From the NCBI GenBank assembly GCA_947167555.1, contig CAMVIO010000096.1, positions 1 to 7,326 of the forward strand: a stretch of 7,326 bases of DNA, in the 5' to 3' direction. The notes under the pieces were generated by a model. The model had not been told where the DNA came from. It saw nothing but the letters and a program-made list of their open reading frames with translations, and did not search any database. The position numbers and the translations under genes are program-made. The DNA is from an uncultured Selenomonadales bacterium. Lineage in GTDB: Bacteria > Bacillota > Negativicutes > Selenomonadales > Selenomonadaceae. Positions 1 through 5,973 of the stretch are shown piece by piece. Position 1 is the first letter of the stretch; every line of letters starts with the position of its first letter.

Positions 1-826
1 GTTTTCCCAGCGGCGCCAGCGCCTGGTGCGCCCTGTCCACCGCTTCCCGCGCGAGACGCTTCGCCTCGTCCAGCGAGGTCAGTGTCACATATGTCGATTT
101 ATGGTTGCGCTCGTCGCTGCCCACAGGCTTTCCGATGGCCGCCTCATCCCCCGTCACGTCGAGGATGTCGTCGGTGATCTGGAACGCCAGCCCGAAGGCC
201 TCTGCATACTCGGTCAGCGCCGCCAGCTTTGCGTCATCCGTCCCTGCGAGGATCGCGCCGGAGCGCACCGCCGCGCGGAAAAGAGCACCGGTCTTCGCCA
301 TGTGCATACGGCGAAGCGTCTCCTTGTCAATCTGTTTTCCCTCCGACGCGAGATCGAGCGTCTGCCCGCCGACCATGCCGTTCGGTCCCGCCGCCGTGCT
401 GACCTCCCGCACCACGCGGACAAGGGTTTCCGGCGAAACACCCTTTTGCCGGACGAGCACTTCAAAGGCCAGAGTCAATAGCGCATCGCCCGCCAATGTC
501 GCGATGCCCGCACCGTACACCTTATGGTTCGTCAAACGCCCCCGGCGATAATCGTCGTTGTCCATCGCCGGAAGATCGTCGTGAATCAGGGAATAGGTAT
601 GAATCATTTCAAGGGCGCAGGCCGATGTCAAAAAATCGTCGCCCCGTCCGCCTGCCGCGTCCGCCGCAGCCATCAAAAGAATCGGGCGAAGCCGTTTCCC
701 GCCCGCCATCAGGCTGTATTTCATCGACTCCGCCAGTCGCGCGTCAAAGGCCTCGTCCTCCCGAAGCTCGCGAAGAAGCCCCTCCTCGACCAGCGCGCGC
801 CGCCGCTCCCATTCCTCTTTCCGCAT
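1..826 (-). CDS. ispA: Polyprenyl (farnesyl) diphosphate synthase, C-terminus cut by window edge
   Basis: Short-chain trans-isoprenyl diphosphate synthase. It condenses isopentenyl diphosphate with DMAPP and GPP to make farnesyl diphosphate for quinones and undecaprenyl carriers; it is cytosolic. I translated 275 residues from the ATG at 826. GGKRLRP lies at residues 42-48. The first aspartate motif DDLPAMD is at 83-89, with the two-residue insertion typical of bacterial FPP synthases. MVGGQ is at 151-155 and the second motif DDILD at 219-223. Family length is about 290-300, so roughly 20 C-terminal residues lie outside the window. A GAGGGAG ribosome site sits about 8 nt upstream, overlapping the end of xseB, and the start is only 2 nt past the xseB stop. 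It is the distal gene of the nusB-xseA-xseB operon, a common firmicute order. GGPP synthase activity cannot be excluded from sequence alone. Confidence 0.95.
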   Translation of the reverse strand, partial: MRKEEWERRRALVEEGLLRELREDEAFDARLAESMKYSLMAGGKRLRPILLMAAADAAGGRGDDFLTSACALEMIHTYSLIHDDLPAMDNDDYRRGRLTNHKVYGAGIATLAGDALLTLAFEVLVRQKGVSPETLVRVVREVSTAAGPNGMVGGQTLDLASEGKQIDKETLRRMHMAKTGALFRAAVRSGAILAGTDDAKLAALTEYAEAFGLAFQITDDILDVTGDEAAIGKPVGSDERNHKSTYVTLTSLDEAKRLAREAVDRAHQALAPLGK

Positions 827-828
827 TA

Positions 829-1080
829 TCATTCTCCCTCGATTGCCAATTCCAGGGCTTCCGTTTCTTCCTTGCCTTCCTTCACGAGCAGGTCCATCGC
901 CTTTTCCGCCCGTTCCAGCGCCTTCATGCACTTCTGGGAAAGCCGGATGCCCCGGCTGTAATTCTCCATCAAATCGGCAAGGCTCGGCTCGCCGGTCTCC
1001 ATCTGCTCCACGATCTTCTCCAGTTCCGCCAGCGATTCCTCGAAGGACGCTTCCTTCGCCGCCTCTTTCCGCGCCGCCAT
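829..1080 (-). CDS. xseB: Exodeoxyribonuclease VII small subunit
   Basis: Small helical subunit that binds the XseA coiled coil to form exonuclease VII, which degrades single-stranded DNA to oligonucleotides in both directions. The 83-residue protein matches the usual XseB length. It carries the core pattern: SFEESLAELEKIVEQMETGE at residues 12-31, then a second helix with the SLADLMENYSRG element and a charged heptad tail ending in acidic residues. The start ATG overlaps the xseA stop by one base (TAATG), and a GGAGG-type ribosome site lies in the xseA tail, so the two subunits are translationally coupled. The ispA start follows 2 nt after the stop. Confidence 0.96.
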   Translation of the reverse strand: MAARKEAAKEASFEESLAELEKIVEQMETGEPSLADLMENYSRGIRLSQKCMKALERAEKAMDLLVKEGKEETEALELAIEGE

Positions 1081-2291
1081 TATCCTTTTCCTCCTTGCTC
1101 CACTTCCCGCACATCCGCATGGACGCGCCCGTCTGCCAAAATCACGGTCAATTGATCGCCCGCGCGCGTTCCCGCCACCGAGCGCACCAGCTTTCCCTTC
1201 TCATCCTCCACGATGCCGTACCCGCGTCTGAGCATGCGGATCGGATTCAAAAGCTCCATCCTGTCCATCGTCATATCCAGTCGCTGCTGTTTCTCGCGGA
1301 ACACCTGACGGACGCCTGTGGAAAGCGCTTCGGACACGTTCCTCAATCGATCCCGCTTCAAATCCATGATCCTCTGCGGCGTCGCCATCGACTTTCGCCT
1401 GAGACACAGCAACAGCTTCATGCGCTTCGCGTTCATCCAGCGGTCCTGCGCCCCGAAAAGCCTTGCGCAAAGCCCATCAATCTGCGCCAAAAGCTCCCGC
1501 GCATCCGGCACCGCCAACTCCGCCGCCTGCGACGGCGTCGCCGCCCGCACATCCGCCGCCAGATCGGAAAGCGTATAATCCGTCTCGTGTCCCACCGCCG
1601 AAATTACCGGAATTCTCGACGCGTAAATCGCGCGAACAACCGCCTCCGTATTAAAGGACCAGAGATCCTCCGCCGAGCCGCCGCCCCGCCCGACAATCAT
1701 CACGTCGACGGGAAATTTATCATTGAAATACCGAATACCCGCCGCCACTTCCTCCGCCGAGCCTTCGCCCTGCACCTGTACGGGGTACAAAACGAGCTGT
1801 ACCGACGGAAACCGCCGTTTCGATACGCGGTAAATATCCCGAATCACCGCGCCGGACAGCGACGTCACCACGCCGATCTTCTTCGGGAATTTAGGTAAAG
1901 GCTTCTTGTGCGCCGCATCGAAAAGCCCTTCCGCCGTCAATTTCTCCTTGATCTGTTGAAAGGCCGCCGCAAGATCGCCCGTCCCCTCGGGAATCAACGA
2001 TTCCACATACAGCTGGTAAACGCCGTTCGCCTCGTAAACGCGGACGGAACCTCCCGCGATGACCTGCATGCCGTCCTTCGGCTGGAAACGCAGCCCCTTG
2101 TCGCGCCACGAAAACATCACGCACTTCAGGCAGGCATCCTTGTCCTTCAAGGTAAAATACGCGTGCCCTGAACGATATGTATTGAAATTGGAAATCTCCC
2201 CGCGCACCATCACGCTGCGCAGGATCGGATCCCCCGCGATCAGGTTCCGAATCCATCTCGTCACTTCGCCGACGCTATGAACACTTCCCAT
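1080..2291 (-). CDS. xseA: Exodeoxyribonuclease VII large subunit
   Basis: Catalytic subunit of exonuclease VII, acting on single-stranded DNA in repair and recombination. The 403-residue protein has an N-terminal OB-fold at about 1-100 (VRGEISNF, HAYFTLKD). The catalytic domain follows: GVVTSLSGAVIRD at about 140-152, GRGGGSAEDLWSFN at 201-214, and VGHETDYTLSDLAADVRA at 233-250, followed by TPSQAAE. Asp152, Arg202, His235 and Asp238 sit at the positions expected for the active site by family comparison. A long helical region and a short C-terminal OB-like segment (GYGIVEDEKGKLVRSV) finish it, so the gene is full length. The ATG at 2291 has AGGGAC close upstream and AGGAAAGG farther up. It follows nusB after a 66-bp gap that contains a terminator-like hairpin. 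Confidence 0.97.
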   Translation of the reverse strand: MGSVHSVGEVTRWIRNLIAGDPILRSVMVRGEISNFNTYRSGHAYFTLKDKDACLKCVMFSWRDKGLRFQPKDGMQVIAGGSVRVYEANGVYQLYVESLIPEGTGDLAAAFQQIKEKLTAEGLFDAAHKKPLPKFPKKIGVVTSLSGAVIRDIYRVSKRRFPSVQLVLYPVQVQGEGSAEEVAAGIRYFNDKFPVDVMIVGRGGGSAEDLWSFNTEAVVRAIYASRIPVISAVGHETDYTLSDLAADVRAATPSQAAELAVPDARELLAQIDGLCARLFGAQDRWMNAKRMKLLLCLRRKSMATPQRIMDLKRDRLRNVSEALSTGVRQVFREKQQRLDMTMDRMELLNPIRMLRRGYGIVEDEKGKLVRSVAGTRAGDQLTVILADGRVHADVREVEQGGKG

Positions 2292-2316
2292 AGGTCCCTA
2301 ACCTTTCCTTCATAAG

Positions 2317-2349
2317 AAAAAAGCCAGACCCCTATATTGAGAGCCTAGC
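2317..2349 (-). terminator. Terminator-like hairpin between nusB and xseA (possible attenuator)
   Basis: Read on the minus strand, GCTAGGCTC (2349-2341) can pair with GGGTCTGGC (2331-2323) around a 9-nt loop, and six T residues (2322-2317) follow. Three of the nine pairs are G-T wobbles, so the stem is only moderately stable. It lies 9 nt past the nusB stop and only 25 nt before the xseA start. That leaves no obvious room for a separate promoter, so partial readthrough (attenuation) is more likely than a full stop. Confidence 0.5.
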
Positions 2350-2357
2350 CCCTTTCC

Positions 2358-2798
2358 TTATTGCTCTTCCCGCATCAGCGTCCCAAGAACCCCGTTGACG
2401 AATCGGCCCGAATCGTCCGTGCCGAACTTCTTCGCCAGCTCAACCGCCTCATTGATGACAATGCCCGGCGTCACGTCCGAACCGCTTTGAAGCTCATACA
2501 CGGCCAACCGCAGGACACTTCTGTCGATGCCCGCCATACGCGATACTTTCCATTCCCTGGAAAGCCTTGACAATGTCTCGTCAATCGACGCGAGGCCCTC
2601 GCATGTCCCTGAGACCAGTGACCACGCATATGCGTAATCCTTCTTCCGGCTCCTCTCGTCCGACTCTTCCGGCGCGCCGTCCTGCCATGCCGCGTCCAAC
2701 GCCCGTTTCCATTCCTCCCTCGCGCCCTCCGGCGAAGGATTCATATCGAGCTGAAAAAGCGCCTGCATCGCCGCCTCTCGCGCCCGTCTTCGACTCAT
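2358..2798 (-). CDS. nusB: Transcription antitermination factor NusB
   Basis: All-helical RNA-binding protein. With NusE (S10) it binds boxA RNA and supports antitermination on rRNA operons. The 146-residue length is normal for the family. The Arg-rich N-terminus SRRRAREAAMQALFQLDM is the conserved first helix that contacts RNA and S10. The centre carries DETLSRLSREWKVSRMAGIDRS-type sequence, and the C-terminal part has the NusB signature GIVINEAVELAKKFGTDDSG followed by FVNGVLG. The start is set by AGGAGGT, which overlaps the stop of the upstream DUF2273 gene; 7 nt separate the genes. A hairpin with a T run follows directly after nusB. Confidence 0.97.
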   Translation of the reverse strand: MSRRRAREAAMQALFQLDMNPSPEGAREEWKRALDAAWQDGAPEESDERSRKKDYAYAWSLVSGTCEGLASIDETLSRLSREWKVSRMAGIDRSVLRLAVYELQSGSDVTPGIVINEAVELAKKFGTDDSGRFVNGVLGTLMREEQ

Positions 2799-2805
2799 CC
2801 CCAGA

Positions 2806-3075
2806 CTACCTCCTGCGAATCAGGTCGAGCAACCCCTGCAAACCGACCTCCCGAAGTTTTTGCAGCCAACCGTCGTCGGCATCGTCAATCTGCTTGCCCA
2901 GCCAAAGCCCGACCGCCACGCAAACCCCGATGAACAGCATATTCCAAAAGCCGAACAGCAGAATCGACACCGCAATCAGCGCACCAAAAACGGCGCCCAA
3001 AACGCAGCCGCGATGATTCTCCCACGCTTCCTGAAAGAGCTGTACACATTCTTCCTTCATTTCGCTGCCCACCAT
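2806..3075 (-). CDS. DUF2273 family small membrane protein
   Basis: Small integral membrane protein of the kind found beside amaP and asp23 in firmicutes; its biochemical role is unknown. The 89-residue reading has a charged N-terminus, two adjoining hydrophobic helices at about 23-41 and 42-60, and an amphipathic charged tail (KQIDDADDGW to LIRRR). The ATG at 3075 abuts the amaP stop (TAAATG) and has no clear ribosome site. Met6 (position 3060) is an alternative start with a weak GGTGGG upstream, giving 84 residues. Coupled translation from amaP would explain the first start. The stop TAG lies inside the nusB ribosome site AGGAGGTAG, so these genes are tightly linked. By context I infer a role with AmaP in placing Asp23 at the membrane. 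Confidence 0.85.
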   Translation of the reverse strand: MVGSEMKEECVQLFQEAWENHRGCVLGAVFGALIAVSILLFGFWNMLFIGVCVAVGLWLGKQIDDADDGWLQKLREVGLQGLLDLIRRR

Positions 3076-3672
3076 TTAAGACACGCGCGACTTCTTCGCC
3101 GCTTCCCTGCCCGCAATTTCGGCAATCGAAATATCAATCGAATAATCCGAAAGGCCGAGCACTTCGTTCATCTGCTCCGAAACCGCCGCCCGGACCGCAT
3201 CCGAAACCTGCGCGACATTCTGTCCCGCTCCCAGTTCGAGATTGAGTCCGATTACCACCGACGACGCAGGCGCCTGGCTCTGACTGCCCGCCGCACGGCG
3301 TGACTCCACCTTTGCGTTGGCATTCTCAACCCCATGGACCTTCGCCGCACTCTTCTCGGCCAAGCTCGAAACCGCCGACACAGCCACGCGCACTTCTCCG
3401 CCCGCGCCGTGAACCACGACGGCCTCCGGTTCTTGCTCTTTCTTCTCCTCATGCTTCGAGCCGCCGGAAAAACTGCACGCCAAAAGATGCACGCTGAGAA
3501 TGAACACAAGCGCCGCCCCCGCCATCGTCTCCCAACGGGAAAGGACGAAAGCGGTCTCGTTCAGGATGACCGGAATCGGGAACACCGGAAGGCAAAGCAC
3601 AATCACTCCCAGCGCAGCCAGTGCGATGGCCAGCGTGTACAGGAACAGCAAAAAACGATTGATATAGCCCAT
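3076..3672 (-). CDS. amaP: AmaP-type alkaline shock envelope membrane anchor
   Basis: Membrane protein of the AmaP family, which in staphylococci anchors Asp23 to the cytoplasmic face of the membrane. The 198 residues begin with two hydrophobic helices (about 6-30 and 48-68) separated by a short loop. A charged linker rich in Lys and Glu (KHEEKKEQEPE) follows. The C-terminal part looks like an Asp23-related alpha/beta domain: VRVAVSAVSSLAEKSA, then VIGLNLELGAGQNVAQVSDA, and a tail rich in isoleucine and acidic residues. It lies 22 nt after asp23 and directly abuts the DUF2273 gene. GGGGAAGG lies about 12 nt before the ATG, a little far but the best ribosome site seen. The linker is longer and more charged than I would expect, otherwise it is typical. 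Confidence 0.85.
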   Translation of the reverse strand: MGYINRFLLFLYTLAIALAALGVIVLCLPVFPIPVILNETAFVLSRWETMAGAALVFILSVHLLACSFSGGSKHEEKKEQEPEAVVVHGAGGEVRVAVSAVSSLAEKSAAKVHGVENANAKVESRRAAGSQSQAPASSVVIGLNLELGAGQNVAQVSDAVRAAVSEQMNEVLGLSDYSIDISIAEIAGREAAKKSRVS

Positions 3673-3694
3673 ACTTATCTATGCCTTCCCCACT

Positions 3695-4105
3695 TCAGCG
3701 AACGCGAGCGGCTTCCTCTTCCTTCGGCTCTTCCTCGGGAACGCCGACGCCCTGCACATGGATATTGACCTCGACCACGGAAAGACCCGTCATCGTCTCG
3801 ATAGCCTGCTTGACATTCTCCTGCACCGCAAGCGCGACTTCAGGAATGCGCACGCCGTACTTCACGATAATATAGAGATCCACGGCCGCCTCGGTCTCGC
3901 CGACCTCGACCTTGACGCCCTTCGCGAAATTCTTCTTGCCAAGGATTTCCGCAATACCGCCGGCAATGCCGCCGCTCATACCTTCGATTCCTTTGACTTC
4001 CGTCGCCGCAAGGCCTGCGATGATGCTGACAACCTCATCCGCAATCCGTACCGCGCCCAGCGCGCCCTTCTTGTTCAAAACCTCTCCTGATTTGTTGTCT
4101 GCCAT
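3695..4105 (-). CDS. Asp23/Gls24 family envelope stress protein
   Basis: Cytosolic protein of the Asp23/Gls24 (YqhY/YloU-like) family, linked to alkaline or envelope stress and recruited to the membrane by AmaP. The 136 residues show the family pattern: VRIADEVVSIIAGLAATEVKG at about 19-39, a Gly-rich segment MSGGIAGGIAEILGKK, then VDLYIIVKYGVRIPEVALAV, VKQAIETMTGL and VVEVNIHVQGV. A Glu-rich tail ends it. A strong ribosome site (GGGGAGG, 8 nt spacing) sets the ATG. It is the first gene of the operon, behind an extended -10 promoter and an untranslated leader of about 80 nt with two short hairpins. It could equally be named after YloU or YqhY, so no symbol is given. Confidence 0.93.
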   Translation of the reverse strand: MADNKSGEVLNKKGALGAVRIADEVVSIIAGLAATEVKGIEGMSGGIAGGIAEILGKKNFAKGVKVEVGETEAAVDLYIIVKYGVRIPEVALAVQENVKQAIETMTGLSVVEVNIHVQGVGVPEEEPKEEEAARVR

Positions 4106-4133
4106 GAAAAAAACCTCCCCTTATCGTTATATT

Positions 4134-4179
4134 CTGCCGTCCGGCAGGGCAATCCTCCGCCTCTCCCACGAAAGGGAGA
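4134..4179 (-). promoter_or_regulatory. Leader with two short hairpins ahead of the asp23 operon
   Basis: Between the predicted start of transcription (near 4188) and the asp23 ribosome site, the minus strand can form TCTCCC/GGGAGA (4179-4174 with 4167-4162, loop TTTCGT) and CTGCC/GGCAG (4147-4134, loop GGAC). Neither is followed by a T run, so they are not terminators. They could stabilise or regulate the leader. I do not recognise a known riboswitch. Confidence 0.35.
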
Positions 4180-4194
4180 CATATTACCTCTTTT

Positions 4195-4223
4195 ATTATA
4201 ACAGACATTGCCTAAACAAACAA
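4195..4223 (-). promoter_or_regulatory. Sigma-A-type promoter for asp23-amaP-nusB-xseA operon
   Basis: On the minus strand there is a perfect -10 TATAAT (4200-4195) with an upstream TG (extended -10), 17 nt from TTGTTT (4223-4218), a weak -35 matching 3 of 6. It lies about 90 nt before the asp23 start and just after the terminator of the upstream cassette, so it is well placed to serve the housekeeping operon. Confidence 0.75.
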
Positions 4224-4261
4224 TCAAAATCATTTCACGAACTTCTTTTCACACACGAAAC

Positions 4262-4298
4262 AAAAAAGCTCTCCCGAAACAACACGCCGGAAGAGCTT
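4262..4298 (-). terminator. Intrinsic terminator of the EndoU/immunity cassette
   Basis: On the minus strand AAGCTCTTCCG (4298-4288) pairs with CGGGAGAGCTT (4276-4266) with one G-T wobble and an 11-nt loop, followed by a run of T residues down to 4262. It lies 17 nt after the stop of the small downstream gene, insulating the cassette from the asp23 promoter. Confidence 0.85.
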
Positions 4299-4315
4299 CC
4301 TAATCGCCAACCCCA

Positions 4316-4639
4316 TTACAGTTTTTCGTACGCCGCAACATATTCCTCGGCAACCTCTTGCAGCGCCGCCGTCTCGATTGCACATTCCTTCCCGGAAATA
4401 TCGTCGCAAATTGTCGTCATCCCCGGCGTGATTTCAAGGCTGAACACATTCCCCGCGAAAGAGCCGGTCTGCTTTTTGCCGCTCGTCACCTCTTCCAGGG
4501 CGTCGACAATGGCCGAACCGAAATTCCGCGCCTCCGCCAGCAGGAACGTCGCCGCCAGATCGAACCGCTCATCCTCAAAAGTCACGACAGGGAGCGGATT
4601 GTTTTTTCCTTCAATTTTAATTTCATATTTCAGCATCAT
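4316..4639 (-). CDS. Small acidic protein, putative immunity partner of the EndoU lipoprotein
   Basis: I do not recognise this 107-residue protein with certainty. It has no signal peptide or membrane segment, so it should be cytosolic. It is acidic, with an N-terminal beta-like stretch (MLKYEIKIEG), a central alpha-helical region LAATFLLAEARNFGSAIVDALEEV, a second beta pair around FAGNVFSLEI, and an acidic C-terminal helix (LQEVAEEYVAAYEKL). The start is an ATGATGA overlap with the stop of the EndoU gene, behind GGGGGAAG, so the two are translationally coupled. A terminator follows directly. Small size, acidity and coupling to a basic nuclease are what CDI-type immunity proteins show; that role is inference. 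A longer in-frame start at 4732 would lie deep inside the EndoU gene and has no merit. Confidence 0.75.
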   Translation of the reverse strand: MMLKYEIKIEGKNNPLPVVTFEDERFDLAATFLLAEARNFGSAIVDALEEVTSGKKQTGSFAGNVFSLEITPGMTTICDDISGKECAIETAALQEVAEEYVAAYEKL

Positions 4640-5277
4640 TTCTTCCCCCGATGAATCGGATAGGCCGTCAGGATTTTCCGATTGTCGTCCAAATACATAT
4701 CGATCTCCAGCTTGCCCGCATGCCCGATCCAAAGTGAGCCGCGCGGATTCTGCTTATCGGCCAGTGCGTCCTTGTACGCGGTATTGATGGCATCCACCAC
4801 GTCCTGCGGCGACCAGTCCTCAGGATAGAAGGAGCTGAATCCCTCCTTCTTCACGCCGTCCACCTCGACCTTCGCGGTGAAGACGCCGTTCTCGTCCTTC
4901 TTGCCGCGCGTACCGTCAAGAATCCGGCCCTTGCTGTCCTCAACGCGGCTGTAATGGTAGCCGGTGGCCTTCCCCTTCTTGTTCACAGTTCCGTCGAAGA
5001 TATGCTCGAGACCGTGCCGCGAGAAATTTTCCGTGTTCTTGAGCTTCTTGATATCGCTCATCTTATAGCTCGATTTCTTGTCGGACTTCGAGGCGTCGTC
5101 CTTCTTGTCGTTCTTGCTGTCTTTCTTGTCCTGCTTGTCCGGCCTCTGCTGCGCCGTCTGCGAGCTCTGCGCGGAGCCTCCGGAGGACGAGTTCTTGCCC
5201 CCGCCGCAGCCTGCCGCCGCAACGACAAAAACCATCGCCGCGAAAACGGCAATCAGCTTCAAAATGGTATTTTTCAT
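4636..5277 (-). CDS. Lipoprotein with C-terminal bacterial EndoU ribonuclease domain
   Basis: Predicted exported lipoprotein of 213 residues. Residues 1-23 form a signal peptide (KNTILKLIAVFAAMVFVVAAAG) ending in a lipobox-like AAGC with Cys24 as lipidation site. A low-complexity Gly/Ser then Lys/Asp linker covers about 25-75. Residues about 80-210 match the bacterial EndoU nuclease family: HGLEHIFDG at 88-96 with His88 and His92, KGKATGYHYS at 101-110 with His108, FSSFYPEDWSPQDVVDAINTAY at about 147-168, and IDMYLDDNRKILTAYPI near the end. In this family such domains cleave RNA, often as tips of CDI or polymorphic toxins; here it is attached to a lipid anchor instead. The start has AAAGGAA about 8 nt upstream and a strong promoter. 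A small coupled gene follows. Whether it is an exported toxin or a surface RNase is inference. Confidence 0.85.
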   Translation of the reverse strand: MKNTILKLIAVFAAMVFVVAAAGCGGGKNSSSGGSAQSSQTAQQRPDKQDKKDSKNDKKDDASKSDKKSSYKMSDIKKLKNTENFSRHGLEHIFDGTVNKKGKATGYHYSRVEDSKGRILDGTRGKKDENGVFTAKVEVDGVKKEGFSSFYPEDWSPQDVVDAINTAYKDALADKQNPRGSLWIGHAGKLEIDMYLDDNRKILTAYPIHRGKK

Positions 5278-5317
5278 ACGCGATGTTCCTTTCCGTAAAA
5301 TGATAATTTCCGTGTTT

Positions 5318-5346
5318 ATTATACTATCCGCCGGATTGTCTGACAA
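5318..5346 (-). promoter_or_regulatory. Strong sigma-A-type promoter for the EndoU cassette
   Basis: On the minus strand TTGTCA (5346-5341, 5 of 6 matches) is spaced 17 nt from a perfect TATAAT (5323-5318). The predicted transcript would start about 35 nt before the EndoU ATG. It lies between the left CRISPR array and the EndoU gene, and points the same way as the array is read. Confidence 0.85.
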
Positions 5347-5500
5347 GCGCAGGTTATTGCTCCGGGCTTCCGCTCCCTTTGCCTTGCCCCCCACGCCCCT
5401 TTCTGTGTTATAACTCAAACTTCCCACATACAAAATCACTCTGAAACTTGATAGCACCGCTGAAATTATGCATGTGGAAAAATTGAGTCACATAAATAAT

Positions 5501-5733
5501 CGTTCAATCCACGCCTTCCGCATGAAGGGCGACGGCGAACCCGTAGATGATGCCGTGTTTGGCTATCAGATTTCAATCCACGCCCTCCGCATGGAGGGCG
5601 ACTCTGCGGGCGGCGAAAATCCGCATCGTCGAAATGTTTCAATCCACACCCTCCGCGAAGAGGGCGACCGGAGATACACCCCGCGAGGAATGCTATCGGT
5701 ATTTCAATCCACGCCTTCCGTGCGGAGGGCGAC
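5501..5733 (-). CRISPR. Type I-C-like CRISPR array fragment, 4 repeats / 3 spacers, degenerate
   Basis: Four 33-nt repeats begin at 5501, 5570, 5636 and 5701; spacers are 36, 33 and 32 nt (5534-5569, 5603-5635, 5669-5700). On the plus strand the repeat starts ATTTCAATCC and ends GAGGGCGAC, with an 8-bp stem CGCCCTCC/GGAGGGCG around a 4-nt loop. The reverse complement ends TGGATTGAAAT, the handle of type I-C repeats, so crRNAs read from the minus strand and the leader should lie to the right. Only the repeat at 5570 is consensus. The one at 5501 differs at 4 positions (1, 2, 16, 25), the one at 5636 at 5 (1, 13, 22-24) and the one at 5701 at 4 (16, 21-23). This decay fits the old, leader-distal end. 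No cas gene is present. Confidence 0.95.
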
Positions 5734-5951
5734 TCTGTTTCTGTGGGATTTTAAAAACTATCATCGGAAAAATCTGCTGATAGTGCAATACGGCACGGAT
5801 TAAAACAATTATTGAAAATCCGGGAGGGCTTGTGCTGATTTGCCCTGATAAAAATATTTCTTTTAACGTTTTAGAAAATATTATTGATCGTCGAATGTAT
5901 AGAAGCAACAAAAGGGAAGCGGATATTATCGTCATACAAAAAGGGATATAA
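5734..5951 (+). pseudogene. Frameshifted C-terminal remnant, polymorphic-toxin-tail-like
   Basis: No intact gene is present, but two frames join into a protein-like tail. From the end of the repeat at 5733 one frame reads WDFKNYHRKNLLIVQYG and stops at 5801-5803. With a one-base shift near 5795 the next frame continues RIKTIIENPGGLVLICPDKN, then a helix-like stretch (NVLENIIDRRMYRSNKREA) and DIIVIQKGI, to the TAA at 5949-5951. The mix of strand, helix and a final hydrophobic strand, and the position beside a DUF6883-like gene, recall C-terminal nuclease tips of CDI or polymorphic toxins. I cannot name the family. The 5' part is missing exactly at the CRISPR repeat, and there is no ribosome site. 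The AT-rich composition differs from the core genes. Confidence 0.45.
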
Positions 5952-5973
5952 GGACGGTAAGACGATATAAAAA

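Noticed and set aside
843..1898. 351-residue plus-strand frame opposite xseB and xseA
   Set aside because: Arg/Pro/His-rich shadow caused by high GC antisense to well-recognised genes.
4316..4732. Longer start for the putative immunity protein
   Set aside because: The extension lies inside the EndoU coding region in another frame and lacks a ribosome site; the coupled ATG at 4639 fits better.
4636..5457. Longer start for the EndoU protein (273 residues)
   Set aside because: The extra 60 residues cross the strong promoter at 5318-5346 and would bury the signal peptide; the ATG at 5277 has a ribosome site and begins a clean signal sequence.
5347..5500. Possible promoter around TTATAAC (minus strand) between EndoU promoter and left array
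   Set aside because: The -10 is imperfect and the best -35 candidate is at 15 nt; nothing else recognisable, such as a terminator or gene, is visible in this stretch.
5468..5803. Open frame across the left CRISPR array
   Set aside because: Most of its length is translated repeat (IHALRMEGD-type motifs) and spacer; only its last part belongs to the toxin-tail remnant.
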